Source: Flammula alnicola | Taxonomy: Eukaryota; Basidiomycota; Agaricomycetes; Agaricales; Strophariaceae | Assembly (NCBI GenBank): GCA_015499995.1 | Contig: JADNRV010000161.1 | Coordinates: 1-64,000, forward strand | Length of the DNA: 64,000 nucleotides | Direction of reading: 5' to 3' | The notes under the pieces: model-generated | Told to the model about the DNA's origin: nothing | Databases searched by the model: none | The model's input: the letters and a program-made list of their open reading frames with translations, nothing else | Position numbers and translations under genes: made by a program | In this document: in pieces, positions 46,514 to 59,135 of the stretch | How positions within the stretch are numbered: position 1 is the first letter of the stretch | How the letters are laid out: each line of letters begins with the position of its first letter

Positions 46514-49500
46514 ATGGCAGAGAACAGACGCCCTTCCGGGATGTCCCTGATGGCGGTCGATAGTCACTTCGATTTCGACAACTTGAACAATAGCAGTAAT
46601 AACAACAACAACAGCAACTCTAACAACACGATGAACACGAACACGAACACGAACAAGGACGCAGTATCGAAACGCATCGATTTCACGTCCCTACCTCGAG
46701 GTATTAGCGCAAGTGCGCGAGCGGGACATGGCCACAAGATCCTCTCCCCCATGGCGACGCGCCCTTCCAACGTCAACGTCTTCCCGGCCTCTTCCCCTCT
46801 GCCCGTGGTAGTAGTCGACACCCAGCGCCTGCAGCTCATCAGCCCCCCGCCCGAGGAGACGCTCAGGCGCAATGCGAATTCGGTGCGTTGGCCTTTTTAC
46901 TTTCTTTCTTACTTGCCGGTGATCAGGGGCTGAGCGGAGTGTTTGGTTTTTTTTTTGTTTTTTGCGTGATGTAGAGGCTTAGCACTGGCAGTGTGCCGTT
47001 CACGCCGTCTTTGTTGGCCGATGCCTCGCCTGGGCCTGCGCATGGGCAGGGCACGACGAAGCGCAAGCGGGCGACGGCGCAGCAAGGTCGTGCCACCGCG
47101 ACCACGACCACGACCGCGACCACGACGACCGAAGACACTGATGCCCCGATGGCTATCGACCACGACCACGATCGGGACCTCGTCGAGGCCCCGCAGGCGA
47201 TTGAAGCGACGCCCAACCCCAAACCGCGCAAGCTCGGACGCCATGCGCGGATGCCCAGCGTGGGCTCGCCGACGAAGGGGTCGTTCGCCGCCGTGTCTCC
47301 TCCTCGCGCCACCACCAGACCCAGACCCAGTAATACTGATACCAGCCCCGGGCATAGCAGTGGCTCTGGGACTTCACGGCGGCAGAGTGGGAATACGGAC
47401 GCTATGTTGAACACGACACCGTCGAAGACGAAGCCCAAGAGGGGGGTGCTGGTGCAGAGCCCCTATGCGCGGAACCCGGACGCGGACTGGATCCCGCCCG
47501 CGCCTGCGTTGGCGCTGTCTGCGGCTGGGTCTGGGCGGGCGAGGCGGGCCGTCCTGAGGCGGAGCGCGACGCCGATACCGCCGTACGAGGCGCCGACGGA
47601 CGTGTTCACGCCGCCGCGGGAGGTGTTCATGAGCCCTGCGCCGGTGGTGAAGAGTGCGTCGAAGAGGAAGACGCCTGGAGCCACGAAGACGAAGGCGAAG
47701 GCGAGCACGAAGAAGGCGTTGAGGGTGGTGACGGCGCAGGTGAAGCAGGAGATCCCGGATGATATCGACTTGAGCGCGCCGATGCCCCCCCAAGCCCGTC
47801 GGACGACCCGCTGCTGCTGAGTGGGCCGCCGGAGCCGCCGGTGGATTATTACTCGAGTCCGTTGAGAAGGGGCGTGAGGAGTAGGAGGAGGTCGGTGTCT
47901 GTGCAGGCGGAGCGGGATGTACGTGCGGATAAGGATGGGGATGTGCTGCCGCCATCTTCGCCCGAGCTGCCGTTGGGCTCTGAGGACGTGGAGGCGGTGC
48001 GGACGTTTGACTGGGCGAGGCAGGCGGAGGGGTCGGTGGAGACGGAGGACAGCATGATGCGCATGGACCCACGGGATGCGGAGGTGTCTCCTGTGCGCTT
48101 GTTTGAGTTGGACGATCTGCCGGGTGTGGATACGGGAGGGTGGAGTGATAGTGATGATGAGATGGAGGGGGACAAAGGGAAAGCTGCTGGTGGTGGTGCT
48201 GAGGAGTGTGTGGAGGAGGGCGAGGGAGAGTATACGGGACGGTGGAGGATGATGACGATTAGGACGAAGCTGGACCCGCCGAGCAGTGCGACGAGGGAAA
48301 GGATGGAGGAGTGGGGCAGGCCGATTAGTCCGTTCCCGAAGATCAAGAAACTGGATCTTTTGGGTGAAGAGGAGGAGGCGGAGGAGGTGAGGAGGATGTC
48401 GGTCGAGCCTGAAGAGCACGACGAAGGAGACAAATCAGCGGAATATGACCAGTCTGTTGAATCCGTGCAGCAGGATGATGCTTCTCCTGCAGTTGACAAT
48501 GAGGAGGAGGAAGACGAAGAAGAGAGAGAAGTGCGACAAATGTCTGTCGAGTTTGACGATGAAGAGGAGGAATTGAATATCGCCCAGTTCTCGAAAGAGC
48601 AGGCTTCTGTTGAACGACAGCCTTCTCCTACACCCACTGTCGTCGATCGGCCCTCGTCCAACGTCTTTGCATTTCCTTCTTTGGAATCTCCGTCTCCTGA
48701 AGCGGGTTTTGCTCTCAACACCGTCGATGAGGACGTACAAATCCACGATGTCTCCTCGGAACGACAAGACCTGCTCGATAATGACGAAGACGACGACAGC
48801 AGCGAGGGTGATTTCGAGCCTGGTCTCGTCAAGATTACCAGCGCAGATCCGCGCGCCGCGGCTAGAGCTGCTGCCATTCTCAAGCAGGTTCGTTTTACAT
48901 TATTATTTCTATTAGCTTTTTTGACTGACATGATATATGTAACAGCACGACTACGAATGTTATACCAAGATGATCCTCAAACGACGGCACTCCGAGGCAA
49001 AGCAGCGTCGCGCCTCCCATTCGGGCGTCGATGATCTAGCCAGAGAGTCGCGCAGGCGTGACCTTGGCTCCTCCGCCGTCGCCAAGTCCTCTGACAAGAA
49101 TAGGCGCAAGTCCACGCTTGGTATGGGTGTTGTGGGCGATCGCGTCTTCATCCCCGGTACACCCGTCATGACCCTTCCGCAGCTCCTCCACGAAGCGGAG
49201 ATGGAGGTCGAACGTCAGCACGAGCATGAGCATGAGCGTCTCACCCCAGGGCGTGTGTGGAGTGCACGCGCCAAGTTTGAGGGTCTTGGACAGCGCGATC
49301 CGTTCAAGACCCCGCTGCCTGATAGGATTAGAAGCCTCTCGGCGCCTAGAAGCGAGGTGCGGGGTGGTGCTCCGAGTCCTGTGCCGCTGCAGTATGGAGG
49401 CGGCGACCGTCTGTGGACAAAGGAGGAGTGGAAGCAGCTCGATGCGTGTTTTACCGACCAGAGGCTGGACCTTGGCGCAACTTTGCAAGGCGCGGACGAG

Positions 49501-50880
49501 GACACGCTCGCTCCGGTCGATATGGTGGTTATCGAGGACGTTGTGGATCGATTCGTTGCGTTCGTTGGTGGCTGGGAGGTGGTTGAGAAATACGGAGAGG
49601 CGTGGTCGAGGTTTGCTTTTTCAGTGGTGTTTTCTGCTCTTGGACAGTCACTGATTACCGTTCCTTTTCGTTTAGAGACAGCCTCTTGGAAAGAACGCGT
49701 GCCCTGCAGAGAAAACAGCGCTCTGGGAACGTCGCGCGCCCTTCTATCCCTCGCCCTCGCACGCCTTTCTCGTTCACTACTTCCGCTTCCAATGTGGTAC
49801 ATAGACCGTCATATGACATGGAAGTACCGGACTTCACCCCCCTCACCATGAACCGACGTGCCCTACCGCACCCGCGCAAGTCGCGGCCGCCCCCCGTCCT
49901 GCCTCCGCCCGTAGTCCACAGGGCGCCGTTCGCCGACCTGCTGACGCAGGAGGAGGAGGAGGAGGAGGGGGAGAGGAAGGCGAGGAGGAGGATGATGATG
50001 ATGCCGAAGACGCTGTTGGCGCCTAGGTACTCGCATTTGTTGGAGGAGGCGGTTGCGGTTGGGCTGGAGGGCGAGTATCGCGTGGCGGTTCCCACTCGAG
50101 AGAAGGAGAAGGAGAAGGAGAGACGAGGAGACGAGTCTTTCAGTTCTACCTCTGCTGAGAGCGCGGGCGAGGCGGGGTTGGGTGATGAGCGGCTTGGAGG
50201 TGAAGGTGGTGAGGAGGAGGATATGGATGATGGAGAGGAGTGTGCCAACGACACCACGACCACGACGATGACACCCGCCGCACGTCCGCGTTCGGACCCC
50301 AACCCACCACCAACTGCAACGACGACGATCGGCACCCGCGTCAAAGGGTTCCTATACTCGTACCTGCCCTCGCGGCTCGCCAAACCCTCATCCTCCAAAC
50401 CCTCCTCATCCTCCTCGTCATCGTCGCTGCGGAAAGGCCTCCCCCTCCCACCCGCATCCATCCTCTCCAAACCGCGCGGCCCAGTGACGACGCCCGCACG
50501 TGCGCCCCTCCCGCGGCCCAAGCATCCCAAGGAGTTGGTGTCGTTGCACCCTGCGCCGGGTGTTCCGCGTGCGACGATGGCGAGGGGGGCCCCGCGGAGG
50601 ATGGTCGAGTTACGCGAGGTGCCGGTGCGTGAGGAGCAGCCCGGGGTTGGGGGGTAGGGAAACACGGAGGACTTGGAGGGGTGGTGGTGCCGAGGCCGAG
50701 GAGGAGCAGTGGGAGTAGTGTTAGGGATTTGGTTAGGGGGTTTGAGGAGATGCGGGAGGGGGTGGTGGGGGCGAGGAGGGGATGGGGATGGGGTTGAAGA
50801 GGGTGAGGAGTGGTGGTGGGGAGGTGAGGAGGGCGTGGAGGGCTGGGGCGGGGGATACGAGGCCTAAGTGGAAGCCTTAG
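46514..50880 (+). CDS. Large low-complexity basidiomycete protein of unknown function, with frame breaks
   Basis: Starts at 46514 (MAENRRPSGMSLMAVDSHFD). Introns lie at about 46882-46974, 48889-48946 and 49613-49675. The product is rich in Ser, Pro, Thr, Glu and Arg with a poly-Asn run, TP/SP sites, an acidic middle and a basic Pro-rich tail. The only well-ordered segment is at 49110-49610 (VGDRVFIPGTPVMTLPQLLH, then WTKEEWKQLDACFTDQRLDLG and VVDRFVAFVGGWEVVEKYG), which looks conserved but was not recognised. The frame breaks at a C7 run at 47785-47791, a G6 run at about 50650 and a G4 run near 50775; allowing for these, the reading continues to VRRAWRAGAGDTRPKWKP at 50880. No function is proposed. 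Confidence 0.7.
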
Positions 50881-52155
50881 AGGGTTGGTGGTGGATCCTG
50901 TGATGAGAGAGGGTTGGTGAATGATGTGTATTTTCTATGCGAGTTATGACGTGAATATGATATGTACTATGGAGCTACTAGAAGAAATCTAAAAGAATTT
51001 GTTTGGTTTTTTTATGTTTATTTGAGGCTGGCCTTGTTTGCGTTTTGAGTTCTCGTCGTAAGTATGAATCTAACGCAAGCTCAACCTGCGTCGATTGGCA
51101 TCATCACAACTCTCAAGACCTCGCAATACTGTTTCGAATTCGCGCTACCGGCATAAAAGCTCAGTTCAACCACTCCACTGGCACATCGCGGCGTGTAATT
51201 GCGAGCGAGCAATCTATAATATATTTGAAGGGTGGTTTTCCCCGAGTCTTTCTGGGATCTTGGTCGGTTTTCGGAGGGGTCGCTGGGCGATTGTCATGCT
51301 CAGGGAGGAGGAGGGCGGACAAAGCCAAGTGTCCTTCCGCCGAACACGGAGGTCTGGGGCCTTGTTCGTTGCATATCTCTCTCGTTTCCTCCTCTACGCC
51401 TTTCATATTTTCTGTAGGAGTGTTGCACGCTTGTGGATAGTGGACAGGTTAGTATCTTTTACGCAAGAGGGAAAATGTGAGTTTAAGATGGTGTAGTGGG
51501 CCTTCAACGTGATCTTAACCATCATGTTACAACCTTCAAAAACTTCGCCACCATAACACTTAACGACTGGACATGTCAACTTAACCACTGTATCAACCCT
51601 CTCATGCATTCAATTGTATTCTATGGTTTTGTGCCAAAAAAATCAGTGTTTTCTGCATGGGTGCTCTGTTTTTGGCGTTATATGGGAATGGGTTCATAAT
51701 TGTACGACTTTACTGTCGAGGTGGAATCATCATGTCTATTTTTTGGGATTTCGAATATCATTGTGCTCTTATTTTGAGCTTTTTCGCACTGTTTGAGCCA
51801 TAGAGGGTTTGCAGATGTAGAAATGACATTCGGGGGGTGGCCCAACTATGCACGTAGATATCCTCGAAATATTTAATTTCTACCTTCATTACTCTATTTG
51901 AAACTTGTGCCCACCAACTAAGACGGAGCAGCAAGCCTTCCCCCTTGCTTCCCCCGCAGGAGCGGATCCTTAATCGCATTAATACTTGGGCTTGAACATC
52001 GCATGAACATCGCGAAAAAAAATGTATTAGGCGCCCGAAGGTCACATGTAACTTTACCTAAATTCTACACGGCCCGATCAAGATCCGCACGCCAGCCGGC
52101 AGGGCAAAGGGTTATCGATCATCGCATCTCTACCCACGACCACGACGATCGCTCG
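50881..52155. other. Intergenic region upstream of the TPR-CHAT gene
   Basis: 1.3 kb. Several plus-strand open frames (51003-51496) overlap in different frames and match nothing. The region presumably includes the promoter of the TPR-CHAT gene. Confidence 0.4.
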
Positions 52156-55100
52156 ATGGCAGAGACTCAGAGCAGCAAGGTTGCTCCGCGCAACAACAAC
52201 GACGACGACAATGACAGCGGAGAAGATACCGGAGGTGGGCGCTTAGGGTGAGTTTACTGTTTCGCTACTTGCTCTGGCAAGACCGCGCACTGAATCACCG
52301 ACTCGTGGCTACAGAGGCACGTCTATCGGTGGCGGCGGGGCTGTAAGCGGCGGCGGGGGACGAATTGAAGGGGGCGGTACCACGATCATGGAAGACAACA
52401 ATGCAGTGAGTACCGCTTTCTCCTTGAGCGAACGGTAGACTACGGAATTGACTAAATATTGCTCCAGGCATTGCGTGTTCAAGGGCGCGGCACCGCGATT
52501 AGCAGTAATGCAGAAGACAACAAGGCAGTGAGCAGTGCATTCTCCTTGAGCGAACGGTAGACTACGAATTGACTAAATATTACTTCAGGCATTGCACGGC
52601 ATGCTCAGTGGCGGTGGACCTCTGAGCGGCGGCGAGGGACAAATTGAGGGGCGCGGGACGGCGATCAAAGGCGAGGTGGAAGACAACAATGCAGTGAGCA
52701 GCACATTCTCCTTGAGCTCACGGTAGATGACGGAATTGACTGCATTTCTCCAGGCATTGCATGTTCAAGGGCGCGGCACGGCGATGGGCGGTAATGCAGA
52801 AGACAACAATGCGGTGAGCAGCTCATCCTGCTTGAGCTCACCGTAGACTATGAAATTGACCGCGTTGCTCAGGCATTGCACGGCATGTCGCTCAGTGGCG
52901 ATGGACCTGTACGCGGCGGCGGGGAACAAATTCAAGAGCGCGACACCGGGATTGGTGGCAATGCAGAAGACAGCAAGGCGGTGAGCAGCTCATCCTCCTT
53001 GAGCTCACCGTAGACTACGAAATTGACTGCGTTGTTTTAGGCCCCACAAGGATCTGATCCAGCAACGAAATTGAGAGATGACACACAGACAACCGGAAAA
53101 AGTAGGTTTATATATAGAAGCCATGAGTATATTGCTAACATTAAATACAAACCTTGCAGGTACTGGGGCAAAAATTGCAACTAAAGTAAGATCTAGGCTG
53201 GCCCAGCTTGGACGTACATTGCTTACACCAATGAAGCAGAAGAGCCCAACTCTTGCAGCTGCTTCCTCTTCACCTGGTCCTTCTGCAGCTGCTCCTTCTG
53301 GACAGAGCCAGCTTCAGAGTAAACTTGAAGGACTCGAGGCTGCTTTGAGATATCTGGAAAATGCTTTGGCAAATGTCCCACCTGATCATCCTAATGTTTC
53401 TACTTGGCAGATGAATCTGACTGCACTCAATGTTTCCCACTATGAGATATCTGGCAATCTGGATAATCTGGAGGCTGCTTTGAAGTTTGGACATCAGGCT
53501 TTGGATAGTGTAACTGCTTCGCACTCTGAAATAGCTCAGTGGCAGTCAATTCTAGCTAAAGCTCACAGTTACCACTATCAGAAACTGGGCTTTTTGGATG
53601 ATCTTGAGGCTGCTATATTATATAGAGAACAAGCTCTGAAAAATATGCCTTCTGAACATCCTGATAAAGCCTTTAGGCAGGCAAATCTGGCAACTGAGTA
53701 TAGTGAGCGCTATAAAAGACTGGGTGATGCTAGTGATCTTGAGATTGCTTTGAAGTTACAACACCAAGCCTTGAACAGCACATCTAATGCTAAACAATCT
53801 GATATATTCAATTGGCAGAACCAGCTTGGGACACTTTACAGCTATCGCTATAAAAGATTTGCTAAGATAAATAATCTTCAAACTGCTGTGAAATATAGGG
53901 AGGAGGTATTGAAAAATGTTCCTCCTGGATTTTCTGATATATTCAAATTGCAAAATAATCTTGCAAACTCATACAATGATCGCTATGAGGCATTGAATCA
54001 TTTGGAGGATCTTGAGTCTGCTTTGAGATTAGGAAAAGAGGCTTTGTCAAATGTACCTGCTGGACACTCTGATCTATCTAAAGTGCTACAAAACTTGGCT
54101 GAATCATACACTTATCATTATAAAAGATTTAATAATGAAAGTGATCTTGAGAATGCTATAATGCATCAAGAACAAGCATTGAAAAACACAGGTTCTGGGC
54201 ACCGAGATATATCTTTACGTCAGGACAGTCTTGCAGCACAATATATTCTTCGCTATGAAAGATTCAACAGTGTGAATGATCTTGAAACTGCCTTGAAGCT
54301 CCGAAAACAAGCCTTGAAAAATGTACCAGCTGGTGATTCCAATATACTCCAATGGGAGTCAAATCTGGCTGCAACATATCTTCACTATTATGAAAGGTTT
54401 AGTAACATGACTGACCTTGAGGATGCTTTAAAACTTGGAGAACAAGCATTGAAACATACACCTTCTGGTCATTCTAGTATATCTACAAGGCAGGCAAATC
54501 TAGCAATCCTACACTTTCATCATTATGAAAGACTGGGCAATGTGAATGACCTTGAAACTGCATTAACCTTTCAAAACCAAGCCTTGGATAATACACCTGT
54601 GAAACATATTGATATATCTTTACGAAAGGCAAATCTAGCTTCATTCTACAGTGCTCGCTATCGAAGACTGGGTGATTTGGATGACCTTATGCATGCATTA
54701 AAGTACAGAGAAGAAGCCTTGAAAAACCTCTCTTCTGAACACTCTGATGTGCCTTTACGGCAGGCAAATCTAGCAACATCATATACTGATCGCTATCAAA
54801 GATTGAATAATTCAGATGATCTTGAAGCTGCTTTAAAACTTCAAAAGCAAGCTTTAGATAATATACCTCTGGGGCATTATTATACCTCCACTCTACAAGC
54901 AAACCTGTCTATATTATACCATTATCACTATGGTATATCAGGTGATACATCTGATTTGAATGTTGCTTTGATGTTTCAAAAGCAAGCTTTGGAAAACACA
55001 CCTTTGGGGGATCCTGAGAGATACAAATGGCAAACAAATCTTGCTATGATATATCTTGGCCACTATAACATATATAATGATGTGAAGTACCTTGAAACAG

Positions 55101-56887
55101 CATTAGAAGTCCAAAAACAAGCCTTGGAAAATATATCTGCTGGTCATCCTGGATTTTTATATGCTAATAGAACTTTGGCTGCACTTTACATTAAAATGTA
55201 TCAAAGCTCGAAACAAGGAAGTGATTGTGCTGAGGCAATATCATATGCAAGAATAGCTATTACTGCAGCATCTGACTCACCATCTGCATGGATAGTTGCA
55301 GCTGATACAGCACAACTATTTGAAGATTTTGATTTATCAGTGTCCTTTGAGGCTTATACTGCAGCATTCAAGTCTTTATCTGATTTGATCTGGATTGGCA
55401 CATCTCTCACAACTAGGCACTATAATATGAAAAAGCACAATATTCATAAAATACTTTCCTCAGCAACAGCAATTGCAGCTCAGTTAAACAAAACTCAATT
55501 TGCTATTGAACTTTTGGAGCAGGGCCTCTCTATTACCAGCCAACAATACAGAATGCTGAAAGCAAGATATAATGACTTGTTAAGCAATTATCCAGTTGAA
55601 GCTGCTGAATTTGAGAGAATTTCATACCTGCTTTTACATGCTGATGATCCTGATCAGACAAAGAAAGAAAATATCAGTTACAATCTTCTTGCAACCCAGA
55701 GAAAGAACTTGATTGCATCTTTAAGAAAAAAAGAAGGATTAGACAAGTTTTTGCTTCCAGCATCATTTGCAGAACTATCTGCAGTTGCTAAAGAAGGTCC
55801 TGTAATTTTGCTGAACTGTGCGTCTCTCAGAAGTGATGCATTTATCATAATTCAATCATCTGAAATAGTGACAGTACATATGGTTCCTCTTCACTTTACT
55901 GATAAAGAGGTTGAATCAAATCTTGGATTTTTAAAGTCTACACTTCAACATTACAGACAATATATCCAAGATGACAGTGACCGATCTATGGTTCCATATC
56001 ACAAAAAATCAAAGGACATTTGCTCATGGATGAAAGAGAAAATTGTGGATCCTGTTTTCAATGCTCTTCAACAGGTATGTTTTTATTTTTATTTTTTATA
56101 TACATATATTTATATTGTTCTTTAGAATGGAATTGTCTCTGGGAGAATATGGTGGTGCACTTCAGGTGTTTTGACTCCTCTGCCACTTCATGCAGGTGCA
56201 CCTATTGAAAGTCCATACATTCAATCATATACTTCAACTCTACAAGGTCTCATTAAAGCAAGAACCCAGGCCATAGAAAATGGCCCTATTCTTGCTACAG
56301 CTGTTGGAGTCAGCAAAGCTTCTTCTCATTCTGGACTATCAAGTCTTCCAGGGATCAAACCAGAACTTGAAGCAATTAAATCTATATTTGGCCAGGACAA
56401 AGTTGTACAGCTTTCTGGATCAGATGCAACTGTGGAGAATGTACTTGATTATATGAAAAAATCCTCATGGCTCCACCTTGCATGTCATGGTGTGCAAGAC
56501 CCTTTAGACTCATTAAAAAGTTGCTTGCTGCTTGACAATGGAAAGCTTGAGCTGAAAAAGCTTATGACTGAGAATTTACCCTTTGCCAAATTTGTCTTTC
56601 TTTCAGCATGTCAAACAGCCATGGGAGATAAAGAGCTTGTTAATGAGTCCATGCACTTGACAGGAGGATTTATTACTGCAGGGTTCCAAGGAGCAATTGG
56701 AACATTGTGGACAATGAAAGATTCAGATGGGCCTACAGTTGCAAAAGGTGTTTATGAAACAGTTTGTAATAAAGGATATCCAGATCCTACCTTGGCTGCT
56801 GAGGGTTTGCATCTTGCAGTCAAGAAGCTTCGCCAAAGTGGTGCACCTTTTGAAAGATGGGCACCTTTTGTTCATTTTGGAATTTGA
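52156..56887 (+). CDS. TPR-CHAT protein: tandem-exon Gly-rich N-terminus, about 14 TPR units, C-terminal CHAT protease-like domain
   Basis: Nine exons: 52156-52247, 52315-52405, 52468-52527, 52589-52693, 52754-52813, 52873-52980, 53041-53101, 53160-56074 and 56126-56887. Together they are 4254 nt, divisible by three, for 1417 residues. Residues 1-190 are Gly/Asn/Asp-rich and built from repeated modules ending in EDNNA or a close variant. Residues from about 230 to 900 are some 14 TPR-like units of 45 residues, each with a DLExALKxxxQAL start and a QxNLAxxYxxRYxR end. After a helical region, the last exon opens WWCTSGVLTPLPLHAG, a CHAT signature. The catalytic His is in LHLACHG (about residue 1285) and the Cys in FLSACQTA (about 1326). 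CHAT proteins are caspase/separase-like peptidases; this one would be a TPR-sensed protease switch. Exons 1-7 are GC-rich and exons 8-9 AT-rich. The substrate is unknown. Confidence 0.93.
52315..53040 (+). repeat. 287-bp tandem repeat of exon-intron modules in the TPR-CHAT gene
   Basis: Exon 3 to exon 5 starts are 286 bp apart and exon 5 to exon 7 starts are 287 bp apart. Exon 2, 4 and 6 ends are 288 and 287 bp apart. Each unit has a 20-codon exon (ALHVQGRGTA...EDNNA type) and a 35-36-codon exon (ALHGM..LSGGGP...EDNNA type), each followed by a 58-62-nt intron that begins GTGAGCAG (GTGAGTAC in the first) and contains CTCCTTGAGC and GAATTGACT. All these introns are phase 0, so gain or loss of a unit keeps the reading frame. 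Confidence 0.95.
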
Positions 56888-59135
56888 AATTTGTTGGCTT
56901 TCATATTTCAATGCATAATCCAATTTTTTGTGTGAATTACTTTTTGTCTTCTTGTTTTGTTAAATCTTGTTATTCTTGTCTTATTTTTTTTGTTCTCTGA
57001 TTTTTTGACTGCACTGTCAGTAGCTATCCATATTGAATTTTGCTTTCCATTCCTTTCTATAAAACTCCTGTTACTTGATTTTTCTTCTCTCCCAGTTTCA
57101 ACAAATATTTACAAGGCAGTGATGCATCTTTTGTTTACAATTTGTAGGATTTTTTGTTCACTTCAACAGTGAATATAGTTTCTGGATTCCTTCTTCAACA
57201 GTTGGGATATCAATTCCTTTTTCTAATTTTGAATTTGTCTTGTAGTATTTTGTATCTGTGGGTTTTGTGTTAGTTTGTAAAAAAAAAAAAAGCAAATTGT
57301 TTTGTTTGAAAATAGGTTTTAAGTATCATAGATTCATAAAATCTGATAGGTAAATGCTAGGGTTCAGTGGTGCTCAATTTTTTGTCAATGGTTATATGCA
57401 ACTGCTGCTGAAGAGACTCTCAATTTCGGTTGGTGAAATTTCACTGAATGCGCAATGTGCAGGAAATCAGATCTGCTGGAATTAATTGTGGCGAACAGTT
57501 CAGTGGACAGTTCAGCAGACGGGTCATGTTTTTTGTTTTTGTGATGATTGTGATGACTGACGCTCCTGGCGTCGTCGCTGCTCATCACTGTGGGGATCGG
57601 CATGGCCTGATGAAAAACTATAATATTTGGCTATGTTTGTCCTTCACCCAACCTCTTGTTTTCATCAGTTCCTCCTCATTCAAGGCCGTTTCCTGCTCTC
57701 CCATCCCACTTATCATACTTCTGAATACATAGAACATATTTCATGGACGTAAATAATATGAATATTAAGTTTAAACATTGTAAAAGGGCTAGATAGTGTC
57801 AGACATTACTTAACTGGAACTTGGAAGTTGAGCTCATTTCGTACATGCCCTCAGAAATTCTGAATAGTACTGCAAGCCTTGAAGAAATTGCTGAAGCTGA
57901 GAAGATACCTGTAATCATAAATCCATGTTCTTAAAGGAATTGGAACCAAAATATGAGCAAATTTAAGCTGGACATCAGTGGGCAGTGTTGAATGTGTTGC
58001 ATCACCGACATGCTCTGAAGAACAACCAGCCTTGAGAAGCTCAGGAGGAAGCCTGAGCCAGCTTGCAATCATAAAGAAGTCTCTCAGCTTGTTTCAAAGA
58101 TTTTCATATGTTATCTGAAGATGTAGCCAGAGGTAGGTTTAGATCCTGAGATCTTTCATCCATTTGTGCAGTATTCTCAGATGTTGCCATAGATTACAGC
58201 ATCCTTTTGGTGAATTTCATGGACATGAGAAGTAACTTCATTCTTATGCCCTCGTATTATGGCTTCCAGATCGTTAATAGTCACATTTTATTGGACTGTC
58301 AAAGTTCTGCTTTCAATTTGGTGTCGAGTTTTTGCTACAAAAGCAAAAGTTGGCAGAGTTCATCCAGAGTCATCATGAAGCTTTCGACAATTTCTAAGGG
58401 CCTGAGTATGAGCCTTCGGTGCAGCAGTTTAAGGAACCATTTGAGAAGAGAAATACAGCTATATGCGAGCAATTAAAGCACAATAGAAGTAAAAGGAAGA
58501 GGGATTATAGGACTTTGGATGAGTACTCAACTCAACAGCTGGTTGATTAAATGGCCCTTCACAAGCCTGACAGCGGATGGCTGCTTGACGTCATCTGACA
58601 TCATTCCTCCCATTCCTCTTCACCAGAAGGCATGGAATATGTTCTTGAATTGTTTCTTTGTTGTGAATTTTGATTTTCCTCCATTTCAGTGTGGTCAGAT
58701 TGTTTTTGCTGATGAAACTTTCCTTCAGAGATGGAGATTTTGAAAATTTGGCGATCCACAAAAAAGAAAATCTTTCTAAAGATGTTTTACATTTTCTACA
58801 AATTTTTGGGCATTTGTTTCTTGATGTGCAAGTCCGGAGTCAATGAAGTAAAAGTACCTGATTTGAGGAACCAGCGTTTAGCAGGGACAAACAAGGAACA
58901 AATATCATGCTTTTGGAACAGGCGATGCCCATCCCCAATCACTGCCGCCAGCTGCCGCCGCCGTCGCATGCGTGTTTCATTTCCACGCATATAGGATCAC
59001 ATGGGGATGCGTATCTTTGCGCTCTGAGTCTTATGCGGCCAATTCAAAAGCACTTCTCAGGTTTCCTCCAGACCACATTCATTGCACACACACAAAGAAT
59101 GTGCGCATGGCTAGTAGCTACATCATCTGTATATA
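56888..59135. other. AT-rich region downstream of the TPR-CHAT gene
   Basis: 2.2 kb of AT-rich sequence with T-rich runs. One degenerate stretch at 58350-58560 reads FIQSHHEAFDNF, then GPEYEPSVQQFKEPFEKRNT with stops, and may be a decayed gene of unknown kind. No intact gene is seen. Confidence 0.4.

Noticed and set aside
46564..46872. Minus-strand open frame rich in Leu opposite the poly-Asn tract
   Set aside because: A shadow of AAC/AAT repeats in the plus-strand gene. A Leu-rich string is expected from the complement of Asn codons.
47374..48931. Several long minus-strand open frames opposite the 46.5-50.9 kb gene
   Set aside because: GC-rich coding sequence often leaves the antisense frames open. 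They have no motif and cross the introns of the sense gene.
51003..51496. Two overlapping plus-strand open frames upstream of the TPR-CHAT gene
   Set aside because: Different frames of the same DNA with no conserved motif, so no gene was called.
58350..58560. Degenerate stretch with FEKRNT and EYEPSV text
   Set aside because: Interrupted by stops and not matched to any family. Noted within the region but not called as a named pseudogene.
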